Shown one piece after another: positions 1 through 10,586 of a stretch of 64,000 bases of DNA; the stretch's first letter is position 1; every line of letters starts with the position of its first letter. This stretch comes from Methylocella sp. (GTDB lineage: Bacteria; Pseudomonadota; Alphaproteobacteria; Rhizobiales; Beijerinckiaceae). A model generated the notes under the pieces. That model made no database searches. It was given only the letters and a program-made list of their open reading frames with translations, and was not told the origin of the DNA. Both the position numbers and the translations under genes were made by a program. Location: assembly GCA_037200525.1 (NCBI GenBank), contig JBBCGG010000001.1, positions 3,836,501-3,900,500 of the forward strand. Reading direction: 5' to 3'.

Positions 1-29
1 ATTGCGATGCTTTCATTGCGAAGTCCGCC

Positions 30-644
30 TCACACGCCTTGCCGCGATGGCGTCTTGCGAATTTCGACCGCCTCAGCCGGCGTCCGCGCATTCTGCAGCG
101 CCACATTCTGGCGCTTGACGCCGATCTTGTGGCGCAGGGTCAGAACGATGGCGCCGATCATTGCGGTGAGAAGGATCAGTCCAGCCGCCTCGAACAGATA
201 GACATATTGCGTATAGAGCACGCGGCCGAGCGCCAGAGTATTGCTCATGCCGGGCGGCGCAGGCGTCGCAACATTCGCGATCGAGCTTGCGTCGATCGTC
301 CAGCCGCTGACGACGAGGATCAATTCGAGCAGCACGATGGCGCCGATGGTCCCGCCAATCGGCAAATATTGCAGAACCCCCTGCTTGAATTCGGCGAAAT
401 CGACGTCGAGCATCATGACGACGAAGAGGAACAGAACGGCCACCGCGCCGACATAAACGACGACGAGGATCATCGCCAAAAATTCCGCCCCGAGCAGAAG
501 AAACAGGCCCGCCGCGTTGAAAAAGGCGAGGATCAGGAAAAGCACCGAATGGACGGGATTGCGCGATGAAATCACCATGAAGGCCGCGCCGATGAGGACG
601 GCCGAAAACAGATAGAAGAACAGCGCCGGGACGTTCATTGCCAA
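30..644 (-). CDS. nuoJ: NADH-quinone oxidoreductase subunit J
   Basis: Membrane subunit of complex I, part of the proton-pumping arm. The 204-residue product has about five hydrophobic segments, beginning with the FFYLFSAVLIGAAFMVIS helix, and the conserved stretch around residues 60-80 (VVYVGAVAVLFLFVVMMLDV) that is typical of NuoJ. It is the last complete gene of the minus-strand nuo operon in this window. A short non-coding stretch after its stop contains an ATG at 14-16 behind a purine-rich AGGCGG, which might be the start of nuoK; too little sequence remains to tell. The 144-bp gap to nuoI is longer than most spacers in this operon. Identification is secure from sequence and context. Confidence 0.95.
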   Translation of the reverse strand: MAMNVPALFFYLFSAVLIGAAFMVISSRNPVHSVLFLILAFFNAAGLFLLLGAEFLAMILVVVYVGAVAVLFLFVVMMLDVDFAEFKQGVLQYLPIGGTIGAIVLLELILVVSGWTIDASSIANVATPAPPGMSNTLALGRVLYTQYVYLFEAAGLILLTAMIGAIVLTLRHKIGVKRQNVALQNARTPAEAVEIRKTPSRQGV

Positions 645-788
645 ACCCTATCCTTTATCCTTGGCGCCGGCCGCAATCCGAAGGAGCAGTCAGTCGCACG
701 CGTCCTATTATGCATTACAGTCTTTGTACCGCCCAAAGGGCGCCGTCCGAAAGGATTTGGCGCCCGCGCTTGTTCGGTCAGGACCGCC

Positions 789-1277
789 TCACCGGTAAGG
801 CGCGTCGAGCGCGAGATTGCGCGCGATCTCCCGCTCCCAGCGATCGCCATTCTCGAGCAGCCGGTTCTTGTCGTAGTAAAGTTCCTCGCGCGTTTCGACC
901 GCAAATTCCGCATTGGGCCCTTCGACGATGGCGTCGACCGGGCAAGCCTCCTGACAGAAGCCGCAATAGATGCATTTGACCATGTCGATATCATAACGGG
1001 TCGTGCGGCGGGTGCCGTCGTTCCGGCGCGGGCCGGCTTCGATCGTGATCGCCTGCGCCGGGCAGATCGCCTCGCAGAGTTTGCAGGCGATGCAGCGCTC
1101 TTCGCCGTTCGGATAACGCCGCAACGCATGTTCGCCGCGATAACGCGGGGACTGCGGATTTTTCTCATGCGGATAGTTCAGCGTCGCCTTCGGCTTGAAG
1201 AAATAGCGCATCGAAAGCATGAAGGCGCCGACGAACTCCGTCAGGAAAACCGCCTTGGCGGATTGATCAAGTTTCAT
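789..1277 (-). CDS. nuoI: NADH-quinone oxidoreductase subunit I (2x[4Fe-4S])
   Basis: Ferredoxin-like subunit that carries iron-sulfur clusters N6a and N6b and passes electrons towards NuoB. Two CxxCxxCxxxCP motifs are visible, [12 protein letters not shown] near residue 60 and [12 protein letters not shown] near residue 100. The 162-residue length is normal for alphaproteobacterial NuoI (the 23-kDa/TYKY subunit). It lies in the minus-strand nuo operon between nuoH and nuoJ. The N-terminal segment before the first cluster is amphipathic and fits the known membrane-edge location. Confidence 0.97.
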   Translation of the reverse strand: MKLDQSAKAVFLTEFVGAFMLSMRYFFKPKATLNYPHEKNPQSPRYRGEHALRRYPNGEERCIACKLCEAICPAQAITIEAGPRRNDGTRRTTRYDIDMVKCIYCGFCQEACPVDAIVEGPNAEFAVETREELYYDKNRLLENGDRWEREIARNLALDAPYR

Positions 1278-1344
1278 GATCTGTCCTTTCGAACGAGATT
1301 TCGTCGAACAAGATTTCGCCGAACCGCATTTTGCCGGGTGAAGA

Positions 1345-2373
1345 TCATTGCGCCATCCCCGCGCCCCAGCCGGTCAGCTGCAGCACCGCGGCGACAATGA
1401 CCACCATGGCGAGCGACATCGGCAAAAACACTTTCCAACCAAGCCGCATCAGCTGGTCGTAGCGATAGCGCGGCACGAAGGCTTTCACCATGGCGATCAT
1501 GAAGAAAACCCCGCAAACCTTCAAAATGAACCAGATGGCCCCCGGAACCAGAGTGAAAGGCGCGAAGGGGATCGGCGAAAGCCAGCCGCCGAGAAAGAGT
1601 ATGGTCGTCAGGGCGCACATGGTGATGATCGCCACATATTCAGCGAGCATGAACAGCATGTAGGGCGTCGAGGAATATTCAACCATAAAGCCCGCGACAA
1701 GCTCGGACTCGGCCTCGACAAGATCGAAAGGCGGACGGTTGGTTTCAGCCAAAACCGAAACGAAAAAGATGACGAACATCGGAAAAAGCGGCAGCCAATA
1801 CCAGCCGAACAGTCCGAAGCGCGAATTCTGGGCGTTCACTATATCGGTGAGATTGAGCGACCCGACACAGAGCAGCACCGTGATGATGACGAAGCCGATC
1901 GAGACCTCATATGAGATCATCTGAGCCGCGGAGCGCAGCGCCGACAGAAACGGATATTTTGAATTCGACGCCCAACCGCCCATGATGATGCCATAGACGC
2001 CGAGCGAGGAGATCGCCAAAATATAGAGAATTCCGACATTGATGTCGGCGATGGCCCAGCCATCATCGATCGGAATCACCGCCCAGGCCGCCAGAGAAAG
2101 CAGGCCCATGACGAAAGGCGCGAGCAGAAAAACCCCTTTGTTCGCGCCGTCTGGAATGACGGGCTCTTTGAGGACAAACTTCAGCATGTCCGCAAAGCTT
2201 TGTAGAAGTCCCCAGGGACCCACCACATTGGGGCCGCGCCGCAGCTGCACCGCCGCCCAGATTTTGCGATCCGCGTAAAGAATATAGGCGATGAAAATCA
2301 GCAGGACGACGAGCAGAACGACGCTTTTCACGAGGGTGAGAAGCAGAGGCAGGAACCAACCAGTCTCGGCCAT
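1345..2373 (-). CDS. nuoH: NADH-quinone oxidoreductase subunit H
   Basis: Membrane subunit that forms much of the quinone-binding site and links the peripheral and membrane arms. About eight hydrophobic helices are seen. The conserved [20 protein letters not shown] segment follows helix 1, and [20 protein letters not shown] carries the acidic loop facing the quinone cavity. I place the start at the ATG at 2373 (MAETGWFLP), 5 bp after the nuoG stop; the reading frame stays open further upstream inside nuoG, but that part looks non-native. The resulting length is 342 residues, normal for the family. Confidence 0.95.
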   Translation of the reverse strand: MAETGWFLPLLLTLVKSVVLLVVLLIFIAYILYADRKIWAAVQLRRGPNVVGPWGLLQSFADMLKFVLKEPVIPDGANKGVFLLAPFVMGLLSLAAWAVIPIDDGWAIADINVGILYILAISSLGVYGIIMGGWASNSKYPFLSALRSAAQMISYEVSIGFVIITVLLCVGSLNLTDIVNAQNSRFGLFGWYWLPLFPMFVIFFVSVLAETNRPPFDLVEAESELVAGFMVEYSSTPYMLFMLAEYVAIITMCALTTILFLGGWLSPIPFAPFTLVPGAIWFILKVCGVFFMIAMVKAFVPRYRYDQLMRLGWKVFLPMSLAMVVIVAAVLQLTGWGAGMAQ

Positions 2374-2378
2374 GGCTT

Positions 2379-4442
2379 TTACTCCGCCGCCTGCCGCGCG
2401 AAATTGGCGTTGAGGGCGGAACACTCCGCCATCACCGCCGACGCGCGCGCGATCGGATTGGTCTGATAGAAATCAACGACGGGCGACGCGAAAGACGCGT
2501 TGCCGAACGCGCCGCCGGCGGCGATGAGCGCTGCAGGATCGAATGGAGCGCCCGCGGCGATTTCATCAATCGCGCCAAAATGCGGATGCGCGGCCATGAG
2601 GCGCGAGCGCAAAATCTTGAGCGAATCGAACGGCAAGCGGCGTCCGAGCGCATCGGAGAGCGCGCGGATAATGGCCCAATCCTCGCGCGCGTCGCCCGGC
2701 GGAAAATTGGCGCGATCGGCCAATTGCACGCGCCCCTCGGTATTCACATAGGCGCCGGATTTCTCAGTATAGGCGGCTCCCGGCAGAATGACGTCGGCGC
2801 GCGCCGCGCCCTGATCGCCATGCGAGCCTTGGTAGATGACAAAGGCTCCCGGCTCGATGGCGATTTCATCGGCGCCGAGGTTGAACAGGACATCGAGCGC
2901 GCCGCTTTTCGCCATGGAGGCTGCGTCAAGGCCGCCCTGGCGCGGAACAAAGCCAAGATCAAGGCCGCCGACGCGAGCCGCGGCGGTATGGAGAATCGCC
3001 AAGCCGTTCCAGCCATCCTTGATGACGCCGAGCGATGTCGCAGCTTTGGCGGCCAACGCCAGAACGGACAGTCCGTCCTCGCGCGCAAGAGCGCCCTGCC
3101 CGATCAGCAACATCGGCTTTTCCATTTTAGCCGGCGGATGGTTGGCGAAACTCGCCAGGGTATCGGGTCCGGCGCCGAGATAGGCGTAGTCATAGGTAAG
3201 ATCGGCTTTCTCGCCGATAACGCCAATCTTGAAGCCGCCTTTCAGCCAGCGCTTGCGGATGCGGGCGTTCAGGACAGGCGCTTCCTTGCGTGGATTGGAG
3301 CCGATGATCATCAGCCCATCGGCGGCTTCGATGCCGGCGATAGTCGGGTTAAAGAGATAGCTGGCGCGACCAAATTTCGGATCGAGCTTGGCCCCGTCCT
3401 GACGGCAATCGAGCGAGATCGAGCCAAGACCTTCGAGCAGCGATTGCAGCGCGAACATCTCTTCGACGGCGCAAAGATCGCCCGCAATGGCCCCGATGCG
3501 CGCCGGGCTCGTCGCCTTCACCTTTGTCGCGATCAAGCCAAAAGCCTCTTGCCACGAGGCGGCGCGCAATTTGCCGCCTTCGCGCACGTAGGGGCGATCA
3601 AGGCGCCGCGTTTTCAGGCCGTCGACGACTTGGCGCGTCTTGTCGGAAATCCACTCTTCGTTCACGAGTTCATTGGTGCGCGGCAGGATGCGCATCACCT
3701 CGCGTCCGCGCGTGTCGATGCGGATGGCCGAACCCAGCGCATCCATGACGTCGATCGACTCGGTCTTGACGAGCTCCCATGAGCGCGCCTTGAACGAATA
3801 GGGCTTTGGCAACAGCGCGCCGACAGGGCAGAGATCGGCGACATTGCCCTGCAGCTCGGAGCGCATCGCAGTCTCAAGATAGGTCGTGATCTCCATGTCT
3901 TCGCCGCGGCCGATTGCGCCCATGTCGCCCGTGCCCGCGACTTCTGCGGTGAAGCGGACGCACCGCGTGCAATGGATGCAGCGGTTCATCGAGGTGCGGA
4001 CCAGCGGCCCAATATATTTGTCCTCGACCGCGCGTTTGTTTTCGGCGTAACGCGAGGAATCGAATCCGAAGGCCATCGCCTGATCCTGCAGATCGCACTC
4101 GCCGCCCTGATCGCAAATCGGGCAATCGAGCGGATGATTGATGAGCAAGAATTCCATGACGCCTTCGCGCGCCTTTTTCACCATCGGCGACTTGGTGAGA
4201 ACGACGGGCGGCTCGCCATTCGGGCCAGGGCGCAGATCGCGCACAGCAACGGCGCAGGAGGCGGTGGGCTTAGGCGGGCCGCCCTTCACTTCGACGAGAC
4301 ACATGCGGCAATTGCCGGCGACCGACAGCCGCTCATGAAAGCAAAAGCGCGGAATCTCGGCCCCCGCCTGCTCGCAGGCCTGCAGCAGCGTATATTCGGG
4401 CGCGACGTCGATTTCGACGCCATCAACGATAAGTCTGCTCAT
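2379..4442 (-). CDS. nuoG: NADH-quinone oxidoreductase subunit G
   Basis: Large iron-sulfur subunit of the peripheral arm (687 residues). The N-terminal domain has the [2Fe-2S] ligands in [15 protein letters not shown]. It is followed by [14 protein letters not shown] (the histidine-ligated N5 cluster) and by CIHCTRC with a downstream CPVGAL proline-cysteine (N4). The C-terminal half has the molybdopterin-oxidoreductase fold without the cofactor, as usual for NuoG. The gene starts 60 bp after nuoF and runs up to nuoH with a 5-bp spacer, so it is surely co-transcribed. Confidence 0.97.
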   Translation of the reverse strand: MSRLIVDGVEIDVAPEYTLLQACEQAGAEIPRFCFHERLSVAGNCRMCLVEVKGGPPKPTASCAVAVRDLRPGPNGEPPVVLTKSPMVKKAREGVMEFLLINHPLDCPICDQGGECDLQDQAMAFGFDSSRYAENKRAVEDKYIGPLVRTSMNRCIHCTRCVRFTAEVAGTGDMGAIGRGEDMEITTYLETAMRSELQGNVADLCPVGALLPKPYSFKARSWELVKTESIDVMDALGSAIRIDTRGREVMRILPRTNELVNEEWISDKTRQVVDGLKTRRLDRPYVREGGKLRAASWQEAFGLIATKVKATSPARIGAIAGDLCAVEEMFALQSLLEGLGSISLDCRQDGAKLDPKFGRASYLFNPTIAGIEAADGLMIIGSNPRKEAPVLNARIRKRWLKGGFKIGVIGEKADLTYDYAYLGAGPDTLASFANHPPAKMEKPMLLIGQGALAREDGLSVLALAAKAATSLGVIKDGWNGLAILHTAAARVGGLDLGFVPRQGGLDAASMAKSGALDVLFNLGADEIAIEPGAFVIYQGSHGDQGAARADVILPGAAYTEKSGAYVNTEGRVQLADRANFPPGDAREDWAIIRALSDALGRRLPFDSLKILRSRLMAAHPHFGAIDEIAAGAPFDPAALIAAGGAFGNASFASPVVDFYQTNPIARASAVMAECSALNANFARQAAE

Positions 4443-4502
4443 GCCCTATCCTCAATGCGGCGGTTCGACGGGATCGAGGCTCCACTCGATGCGACCATGC
4501 CT

Positions 4503-5813
4503 CTACTCCGCCGCTACGCCGAAGCCGGCGGCCGGCTCCGAATGCGGGTTGGCGGCATATTGATCGATGCGCTTTTCGATTTCCGGACGAAAATGCCGGA
4601 TCAGACCCTGCACGGGCCAGGCTGCCGCATCGCCGAGCGCGCAAATCGTGTGGCCCTCGATCTGGGTGGTGACTTCGAGCAGCATGTCGATCTCGCGCTT
4701 CTGCGCGCGCCCTTCAGCCATGCGCGAAACGACGCGCCAGAGCCAGCCCGTGCCCTCGCGGCATGGCGTGCACTGGCCGCAGCTTTCGTGCTTGTAAAAA
4801 TAACTCAGCCGCGCGATGGCCCGAATGATGTCGGTCGACTTATCCATCACGATAACGGCGGCGGTTCCAAGGCCAGATTTCAAATCGCGCAGCGTGTCGA
4901 AATCCATCGCCGCGTCGATGATCTGGTGGGCCGGAACGCAAGGGACCGAAGACCCGCCCGGGATCACCGCGAGGAGATTGTCGTAGCCGCCGCGAACGCC
5001 GCCGCAATGCGCATCGATCAGCTCGCGGAACGGAATCGACATCGCTTCTTCGACATTGCACGGCTTGTTGACATGGCCGGAGATGCAGAAAAGCTTGGTG
5101 CCGGCATTGTTTTTTGCGCCGAACCCGGAGAACCAGGCGGCCCCCCGCCGCAGGATCGTCGGCGCGACTGCTATCGATTCCACATTATTGACGGTGGTCG
5201 GGCAGCCATAAAGGCCCATATTGGCCGGGAAAGGCGGCTTCAGCCGCGGCATGCCTTTCTTGCCTTCGAGCGATTCGAGAAGCGCCGTCTCTTCACCGCA
5301 GATATAGGCGCCGGCGCCGCGATGAACGTAGATGTCGAATGGCCAGCCGTGAATATTGGTCTTGCCGATCAGATTGGCCGCATAGGCCTCCGCAATCGCC
5401 GCCTCAAGACGGTCCGCCTCAAGGATATATTCGCCGCGAACATAAATGTAGCAGGCATGCGCCTCCATCGCGAAACAGGCGATGAAACAACCCTCAATCA
5501 GGAGATGCGGATCATTGCGCATGATCTCGCGATCCTTGCAGGTGCCAGGCTCCGACTCGTCCGCATTGACGACGAGATAGGACGGCCGCGCCGGATCGGC
5601 TTTCGGCATGAAGGACCATTTGAGGCCGGTCGGGAAGCCGGCGCCGCCGCGCCCGCGCAGGCCCGAGGCCTTCATCTCGTTGATGATCCAGTCCTTGCCT
5701 TTGTCGATCAGATCTTTGGTTTTATTCCAGGCTCCGCGCGCGCAAGCGCCCTTGAGGCTGCGATCGCCGAAGCCGTAGAGATTGGTGAAGATGCGATCCT
5801 TGTCTTCGAGCAT
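4503..5813 (-). CDS. nuoF: NADH-quinone oxidoreductase subunit F (NADH/FMN)
   Basis: NADH-oxidising flavoprotein subunit. The glycine-rich [13 protein letters not shown] motif (residues about 50-62) binds [23 protein letters not shown] lies in the FMN/NADH pocket, and [10 protein letters not shown] with a later cysteine ([13 protein letters not shown]) forms the N3 [4Fe-4S] cluster. The 436-residue length is typical. It lies 11 bp after nuoE, consistent with the standard E-F-G order of the NADH dehydrogenase module. Confidence 0.97.
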   Translation of the reverse strand: MLEDKDRIFTNLYGFGDRSLKGACARGAWNKTKDLIDKGKDWIINEMKASGLRGRGGAGFPTGLKWSFMPKADPARPSYLVVNADESEPGTCKDREIMRNDPHLLIEGCFIACFAMEAHACYIYVRGEYILEADRLEAAIAEAYAANLIGKTNIHGWPFDIYVHRGAGAYICGEETALLESLEGKKGMPRLKPPFPANMGLYGCPTTVNNVESIAVAPTILRRGAAWFSGFGAKNNAGTKLFCISGHVNKPCNVEEAMSIPFRELIDAHCGGVRGGYDNLLAVIPGGSSVPCVPAHQIIDAAMDFDTLRDLKSGLGTAAVIVMDKSTDIIRAIARLSYFYKHESCGQCTPCREGTGWLWRVVSRMAEGRAQKREIDMLLEVTTQIEGHTICALGDAAAWPVQGLIRHFRPEIEKRIDQYAANPHSEPAAGFGVAAE

Positions 5814-5824
5814 CGAGATGGGCC

Positions 5825-6700
5825 TTACGATTTCTTCGGATCGGACGGGAATTTTTGCGCGCTTGCCTGATCAACGCCAACCGCTGCCGCCTCGGTGTGC
5901 TTTGCCTGAGTTTTGACGATCGCGCCTTCCGGCTGAGTGGTCGATAGCTTTGCCTCTTGCTTGAGGCGTTCGGCGGCGGCCTCTGCTGGAGGCTCGTCCT
6001 GCGCCGCATATTCGGCGCGGGCCGCCTTCTCATCGCCGACGCTCGGCGCGGCCTTGACGCTCTGCGGACCGCTACGGCCATCGACGCCATAAAGCGACGT
6101 CAAGGAGGTCAACCCGCCCGAGGTTTCTGAACCGACGCGCCCCGTCTGCGAGCCAACCTTGACCGCGCGCCCCGCCGCCAGATCGTCGAGCAGTTTGGCG
6201 AAATTGCCGGGCGTCAGATCCTCATAATAATCATCGTTGATTTGCGCCATAGGCGCATTGCAGCACGCGCCGAGGCATTCAACTTCCGTCCACGAGAAAT
6301 TGCCGTCGGGCGTCACCCGACCCTGCTCGCCCACGCGGTTTTGCAAAACCGCCTTGATCGCATCCGACCCGGCCAATTGACACGGCGTCGTCCCGCAGAG
6401 CTGGACATAGAATTTGCCGACCGGGGAGAGATTGAACATCGTATAGAAAGTGGCGATTTCCAGCACGCGGATATAGGGCATGCCGAGCTTTTCGGCGACC
6501 TTCTCGATCGCCGGCCGCGGCAGCCAATAATCATTCTGCTTCTGCGCCCGCCACAGCAACGAAATCACCGCCGAGGCCTGACGCCCCTCGGGATATTTTT
6601 TGATGATATCCTCGCACCACGCCTCATTTTCAGGCGTGAAGGCGAACGAGTGGGGTTGCGCTTCGGCAAGCCGGCGAACGGACATATCAGCAATACTCAC
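5825..6700 (-). CDS. nuoE: NADH-quinone oxidoreductase subunit E with C-terminal extension
   Basis: Carries the [2Fe-2S] N1a cluster; ligands are visible in CGTTPC (residues about 102-107) and CLGACC (about 143-148). The thioredoxin-like domain ends near residue 190. It is followed by about 100 residues of low-complexity Ala/Glu/Lys-rich sequence, giving 291 residues in total; many alphaproteobacterial NuoE proteins carry such a tail, of unknown role. An internal ATG at residue 6 (MSVRRLAEA) is an equally good start. It sits between nuoD and nuoF. Confidence 0.94.
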   Translation of the reverse strand: MSIADMSVRRLAEAQPHSFAFTPENEAWCEDIIKKYPEGRQASAVISLLWRAQKQNDYWLPRPAIEKVAEKLGMPYIRVLEIATFYTMFNLSPVGKFYVQLCGTTPCQLAGSDAIKAVLQNRVGEQGRVTPDGNFSWTEVECLGACCNAPMAQINDDYYEDLTPGNFAKLLDDLAAGRAVKVGSQTGRVGSETSGGLTSLTSLYGVDGRSGPQSVKAAPSVGDEKAARAEYAAQDEPPAEAAAERLKQEAKLSTTQPEGAIVKTQAKHTEAAAVGVDQASAQKFPSDPKKS

Positions 6701-6751
6701 GCATCAGGGCCAACGCGGCCGAGGGTTCAGGCAAGCATCCAAACGAATCGC

Positions 6752-7942
6752 TCATCGATCCACCTCGCCGAAGACGATGTCGATCGAACCGAGAATAGCG
6801 CTGACGTCAGCCAACATAGACTTGCGGCAGAGGAAATCCATGGCGGCGAGATGCGCAAAGCCCGGCGCGCGGATCTTGCAGCGATAGGGCCGGTCCGTGC
6901 CGTCAGACACGAGATAGACGCCGAACTCCCCCTTTGGCGCTTCGACCGCGCAATAAACCTCGCCAGCCGGCACATGGAAGCCTTCGGTATAGAGCTTGAA
7001 GTGATGGATCAGCGCCTCCATCGAGCGCTTCATTTCCGTGCGCGAGGGCGGCGTCACCTTGCCATGCTTTGGGGCGACAGGCCCCTGCCCCGTCGGCGAG
7101 GAAAGCTTCTCGACGCATTGCTTCATGATTTTGACCGACTGGCGCATTTCCTCCATGCGAATCACTTGGCGATCGTAATTATCGCCGTGCCGACCAACCG
7201 GAATGTCGAAATCTATCTCCTCATAGCATTCATAGGGCTGCGCCTTGCGCAAATCCCAGGCCGCGCCCGAGCCGCGCACCATGACGCCCGAAAATCCCCA
7301 GCGCCAGCAATCCTCGAGGCTGACGACGCCGATATCGACGTTGCGTTGCTTGAAGATGCGGTTGTCGATGAACAGCGTCTGCAGATCGTCGCAAATTTTC
7401 AGGAAAGGATCGCACCAGGCTCCGATGTCATCGACCAGCTCTTTTGGAATATCCATGTGAACGCCGCCGGGACGAAAATAATTCGCGTGCAGCCGCGCGC
7501 CGGACGCGCGCTCATAGAACACCATAAGCTTTTCGCGCTCTTCAAAACCCCAAAGCGGCGGCGTCAGGGCCCCGACGTCCATCGCCTGCGTCGTCACGTT
7601 GAGAAGATGCGATAGAATCCGGCCAATTTCGCAAAACAGCACGCGCAGCAACTGGCCGCGCCGCGGCACCTCAATCCCGAGCAATTTTTCGATGGCGAGG
7701 CAGAATGCATGCTCCTGATTCATCGGCGCGACATAATCGAGCCGGTCAAAGTAAGGCACGTTCTGCAGATAGGTGCGCGCCTCCATCAGCTTTTCGGTGC
7801 CGCGATGCAGCAGGCCGATATGCGGGTCGACGCGCTCGACGACTTCGCCGTCGAGTTCGAGAACCAGCCGCAAGACGCCATGCGCAGCCGGATGCTGCGG
7901 GCCAAAATTGATCGTGAAATTGCGGACCGGAGTGTCGTTCAT
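6752..7942 (-). CDS. nuoD: NADH-quinone oxidoreductase subunit D
   Basis: The 49-kDa subunit, related to the large subunit of [NiFe] hydrogenases; with NuoB and NuoH it shapes the quinone site. Clear landmarks are [19 protein letters not shown] at the N-terminus, [13 protein letters not shown], and the C-terminal DIVFGEVDR ending. The frame is open 64 codons upstream, but that part overlaps nuoC and is Ser/Arg-rich noise. I therefore use the ATG at 7942 (MNDTPVRNF), which gives the normal 396 residues and a 34-bp spacer after nuoC. Confidence 0.96.
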   Translation of the reverse strand: MNDTPVRNFTINFGPQHPAAHGVLRLVLELDGEVVERVDPHIGLLHRGTEKLMEARTYLQNVPYFDRLDYVAPMNQEHAFCLAIEKLLGIEVPRRGQLLRVLFCEIGRILSHLLNVTTQAMDVGALTPPLWGFEEREKLMVFYERASGARLHANYFRPGGVHMDIPKELVDDIGAWCDPFLKICDDLQTLFIDNRIFKQRNVDIGVVSLEDCWRWGFSGVMVRGSGAAWDLRKAQPYECYEEIDFDIPVGRHGDNYDRQVIRMEEMRQSVKIMKQCVEKLSSPTGQGPVAPKHGKVTPPSRTEMKRSMEALIHHFKLYTEGFHVPAGEVYCAVEAPKGEFGVYLVSDGTDRPYRCKIRAPGFAHLAAMDFLCRKSMLADVSAILGSIDIVFGEVDR

Positions 7943-7976
7943 GTGCTGGTTTTCACGCGGTTCAGTTGCAAAACAT

Positions 7977-8591
7977 TCACTGCGGATTGGTCTTGGCTTT
8001 CTCGTCGCCAGGCAGGACGTAATCGATCGCCCCCTCCCACGGCGAGAGGAAGTCGAAGTTGCGGAATTCCTGGGCGAGCTGGACCGGCTCATAGACGACG
8101 CGCTTCTGCTCGTCGTCGTATCGAACCTCCACATAGCCGGTCATCGGAAAATCTTTACGCAGCGGGTGGCCATCGAACCCATAATCAGTCAGCAGACGGC
8201 GCAAATCGGGATGGCCTGAGAAAAACACGCCGAACAGATCATATGCCTCGCGCTCGTACCAATTCGCGGCGGGGTAGAGTCCCGATAACGAGGGGACCGG
8301 CGTTTCCTCATCGGTCATGATCTTGATCCGGATGCGGCGATTATGCTTTGGCGACAACAAATGCGTCACGACGTCGAAGCGCTGCGCGCGGGTTGGGTAA
8401 TCGACGGCGGTCAGATCGATAAAACAGACAAAGAGGCAGCTCGGATCGTCGCGAAGATAGGTCACGGTTTCGATGAGACAATCCGCCCTCACCGTCAAAG
8501 TCAGCTCGCCATAGGCAACAACGGCCGACTCGACCCAGCCGCGCAAGGCCGTCGCTATCGCGTCTCCCAGTTGTTTCAGCTCGTTTTCCAT
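7977..8591 (-). CDS. nuoC: NADH-quinone oxidoreductase subunit C
   Basis: The 30-kDa subunit of the peripheral arm, 204 residues. The signature [22 protein letters not shown] lies near residues 110-130, followed by the conserved [16 protein letters not shown] block. It is separate from nuoD, as in other alphaproteobacteria, not fused as in Escherichia coli. An unusually long 225-bp gap separates it from nuoB; the gap holds a palindrome and a dispersed repeat, annotated separately. Confidence 0.96.
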   Translation of the reverse strand: MENELKQLGDAIATALRGWVESAVVAYGELTLTVRADCLIETVTYLRDDPSCLFVCFIDLTAVDYPTRAQRFDVVTHLLSPKHNRRIRIKIMTDEETPVPSLSGLYPAANWYEREAYDLFGVFFSGHPDLRRLLTDYGFDGHPLRKDFPMTGYVEVRYDDEQKRVVYEPVQLAQEFRNFDFLSPWEGAIDYVLPGDEKAKTNPQ

Positions 8592-8722
8592 CCGAACCTT
8601 CCGACCTCCCCCGTCCGCATCGGCAGGATCCGTGCGGAGCGGCGCAAGTCTTGTTAGCGCTTTGTTGTGTCTGTTTTTCTTAGGTTGTAGTCGCGGGCTC
8701 TAGCCCTGCGTCTTAAATATCC

Positions 8723-8744
8723 GGAGAATGATTGATCATTCTCC
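8723..8744. repeat. Palindrome in the nuoB-nuoC gap
   Basis: Perfect 10-bp inverted repeat GGAGAATGAT / ATCATTCTCC separated by TG. It lies inside the nuo operon. With a two-base centre it is a poor hairpin terminator and lacks a T-run on the minus strand; a regulator site or a transcript-processing element is possible. Function is not known. Confidence 0.5.
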
Positions 8745-8773
8745 TTCTTGGCGACTGCCCTAGCGCAATCGAC

Positions 8774-8814
8774 GCATGACCTTATGCAAAAAGCCTGCAA
8801 CTCTTGGGATCATG
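8774..8814. repeat. Dispersed GCATGA...GATCATG palindromic repeat, copy 1
   Basis: A roughly 41-bp imperfect palindrome bounded by GCATGA and GATCATG, with an inner AAAAAGCCTGCAACTCTT segment. It resembles two further copies at 21608-21648 and 22701-22743 and the short palindromic intergenic repeats common in Rhizobiales. It ends 3 bp beyond the nuoB stop. This copy is the most degenerate of the three. Confidence 0.4.
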
Positions 8815-8816
8815 TT

Positions 8817-9395
8817 TCACCGCTCGATCGTGCCGGTGCGGCGGATTTTCTTTTGCAAGAGCAAAACGCCGTAGAGCAGCGCTTCCGCCGAGGGCGGGCA
8901 GCCGGGAACGTAGATATCCACAGGCACGATCCGATCGCAGCCGCGCACGACCGAATAGGAATAGTGGTAATAGCCCCCGCCATTGGCGCAAGACCCCATC
9001 GAGATGACATAACGCGGCTCCGGCATCTGATCATAGACCTTGCGCAGAGCCGGGGCCATTTTGTTGGTCAAGGTGCCGGCGACAATCATCACATCGGATT
9101 GACGCGGCGAACCGCGCGGCGCGAAGCCGAACCGCTCGACGTCATAGCGCGGCATCGAGACCTGCATCATCTCAACCGCGCAACAGGCGAGTCCGAAAGT
9201 CATCCACATCAACGAGCCCGTACGCGCCCAGTTGATCAGATCGTCCGTCGTGGTGACGAGGAAGCCCTTATCGGCGAGTTGATCGTTGATCGACAAAAAA
9301 TAAGGATCGTTGGCCGCCAGCGGCCGATCCGTCGCCCGGCCGACCCCAGCGCTCGAGGGCGCCAAATTATCCTGTGGCAAAGGGCTCAATCCCAT
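8817..9395 (-). CDS. nuoB: NADH-quinone oxidoreductase subunit B
   Basis: Holds the terminal [4Fe-4S] cluster N2 that reduces quinone. Ligand motifs are visible as [19 protein letters not shown] and VPGCPPS. The start is set at the ATG at 9395 (MGLSPLPQ), which overlaps the nuoA stop by 10 bp and matches the usual MGL start of alphaproteobacterial NuoB; another in-frame ATG lies 21 bp upstream. The product has 192 residues, slightly long because of a variable N-terminus. Confidence 0.95.
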   Translation of the reverse strand: MGLSPLPQDNLAPSSAGVGRATDRPLAANDPYFLSINDQLADKGFLVTTTDDLINWARTGSLMWMTFGLACCAVEMMQVSMPRYDVERFGFAPRGSPRQSDVMIVAGTLTNKMAPALRKVYDQMPEPRYVISMGSCANGGGYYHYSYSVVRGCDRIVPVDIYVPGCPPSAEALLYGVLLLQKKIRRTGTIER

Positions 9396-9751
9396 TCGAG
9401 CGCACCCTTCTTCCATTCATAGACGAAGCCGATGGTCAGTATTCCAAGGAAAACCATCATCGACCAGAAGCCGTAAATCCCGACCTGATGAAAGGCTACG
9501 GCCCAGGGAAACAGAAACGCGACTTCGAGATCGAAAATGATGAAGAGCAGCGACACCAGATAGAATCGCACATCGAATTGCATGCGCGCGTCGTCGAAGG
9601 CGTTAAATCCGCATTCGTAAGCCGAAAGCTTTTCTGGGTCCGGCGCCTTGAAGGCGACCAAAAATGGCGCGACGAGCAAAGCGCCCGATATGATTGCGGC
9701 TACGGCCATAAAGACCACGAGCGGCAAATACTGGTTGAGAAGGCTCGGCAT
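9386..9751 (-). CDS. nuoA: NADH-quinone oxidoreductase subunit A
   Basis: First gene of the nuo operon. The small membrane subunit (121 residues) has three hydrophobic helices. The conserved [25 protein letters not shown] loop holds the cysteine that is exposed in the deactive state of mitochondrial complex I. The operon promoter should lie in 9752-9965 between it and the tRNA-Asp gene; I see no box there that I would defend. Confidence 0.95.
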   Translation of the reverse strand: MPSLLNQYLPLVVFMAVAAIISGALLVAPFLVAFKAPDPEKLSAYECGFNAFDDARMQFDVRFYLVSLLFIIFDLEVAFLFPWAVAFHQVGIYGFWSMMVFLGILTIGFVYEWKKGALEWD

Positions 9752-9965
9752 GAACTAGCTCGGTCTGGACCGGCGAGGTCTCGGATATTCGCGAAGCCAA
9801 GGGCGCATGCCCTTAACTTGGCGGCCACGCGATCCCTAACTCAGAGCAAAGGCCGGCGCAAGATGGTGTTTTGCAAGAGTCTAAACTGAAGCGTCTCGGC
9901 CGGATATGTTTGAGCTGAAACCACGTCTTTTCCGCGCCCGGCGATAGGAGCAAAACGCTCACAAA

Positions 9966-10042
<77 letters not shown>

Positions 10043-10255
10043 GAATACGGCGTCTAAACAACCATATCGTAGACGTGCCGGATAAGATAGGCGCGAGGCC
10101 AAGTCAAGTGCGAAGAGCTTTATCCAAGCCGTTGGCTGTGCACAGCCTGAGCGTCGCGGCAAGGTTTTTGGCTTGGTTGAGCGTCGGCCTCGACGACGCC
10201 GCGAAGAAAGCCCGATCTAAATCACGCATAATTGTGTGACAAACCGGCTTAGGAC

Positions 10256-10331
10256 TGGTGGGCGGTGACGGGCTCGAACCGCCGACCCTCTCGGTGTAAA
10301 CGAGATGCTCTACCAACTGAGCTAACCGCCC
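10256..10331 (-). tRNA. tRNA-Val (TAC)
   Basis: Minus-strand cloverleaf of 76 nt including CCA. The acceptor stem is GGGCGGT with ACCGCCC, discriminator A. The anticodon stem is TCTCG/CGAGA around loop TTTACAC, giving anticodon TAC. The T-arm contains GGTTCGAGCC. Confidence 0.95.
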
Positions 10332-10534
10332 ATCCATCTCAATTGCGACAGGTTTCCCGCGCCGATCCCGCGTAACCCTCGCGGGCGATTGAGGACAGCC
10401 AAGGGGATTGCATAGGATCCCGCGCCGGTCAACGCCCCCGGGGATAGTCAAATCCAACCATTTGGTTTGCGACCGTTCCGCATCAGCTCGCTTTGGCCAA
10501 TGCGCCCTTGGGGCGAATCACTCTTTCCTCCAAG

Positions 10535-10561
10535 AAAAAGGCCGCGAATCAATCCGCGGCC
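10535..10561 (-). terminator. Rho-independent terminator of lon
   Basis: On the minus strand a 7-bp stem GGCCGCG/CGCGGCC with an 8-nt loop is followed at once by five T residues. It lies 26 bp after the lon stop codon. Confidence 0.85.
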
Positions 10562-10586
10562 TTCGTTCTCGATCGGCAATGCCGAA

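Noticed and set aside
2580-3782. A 400-codon plus-strand open frame
   Set aside because: It is antisense to nuoG and shows no recognisable protein features.
3972-5870. A 632-codon open frame on the plus strand
   Set aside because: It is antisense to nuoF and nuoG, is rich in Arg/His/Ala as expected from a shadow frame of a GC-rich gene, and has no family features.
6242-7615. A 457-codon plus-strand open frame
   Set aside because: It is a shadow of nuoE and nuoD on the opposite strand.
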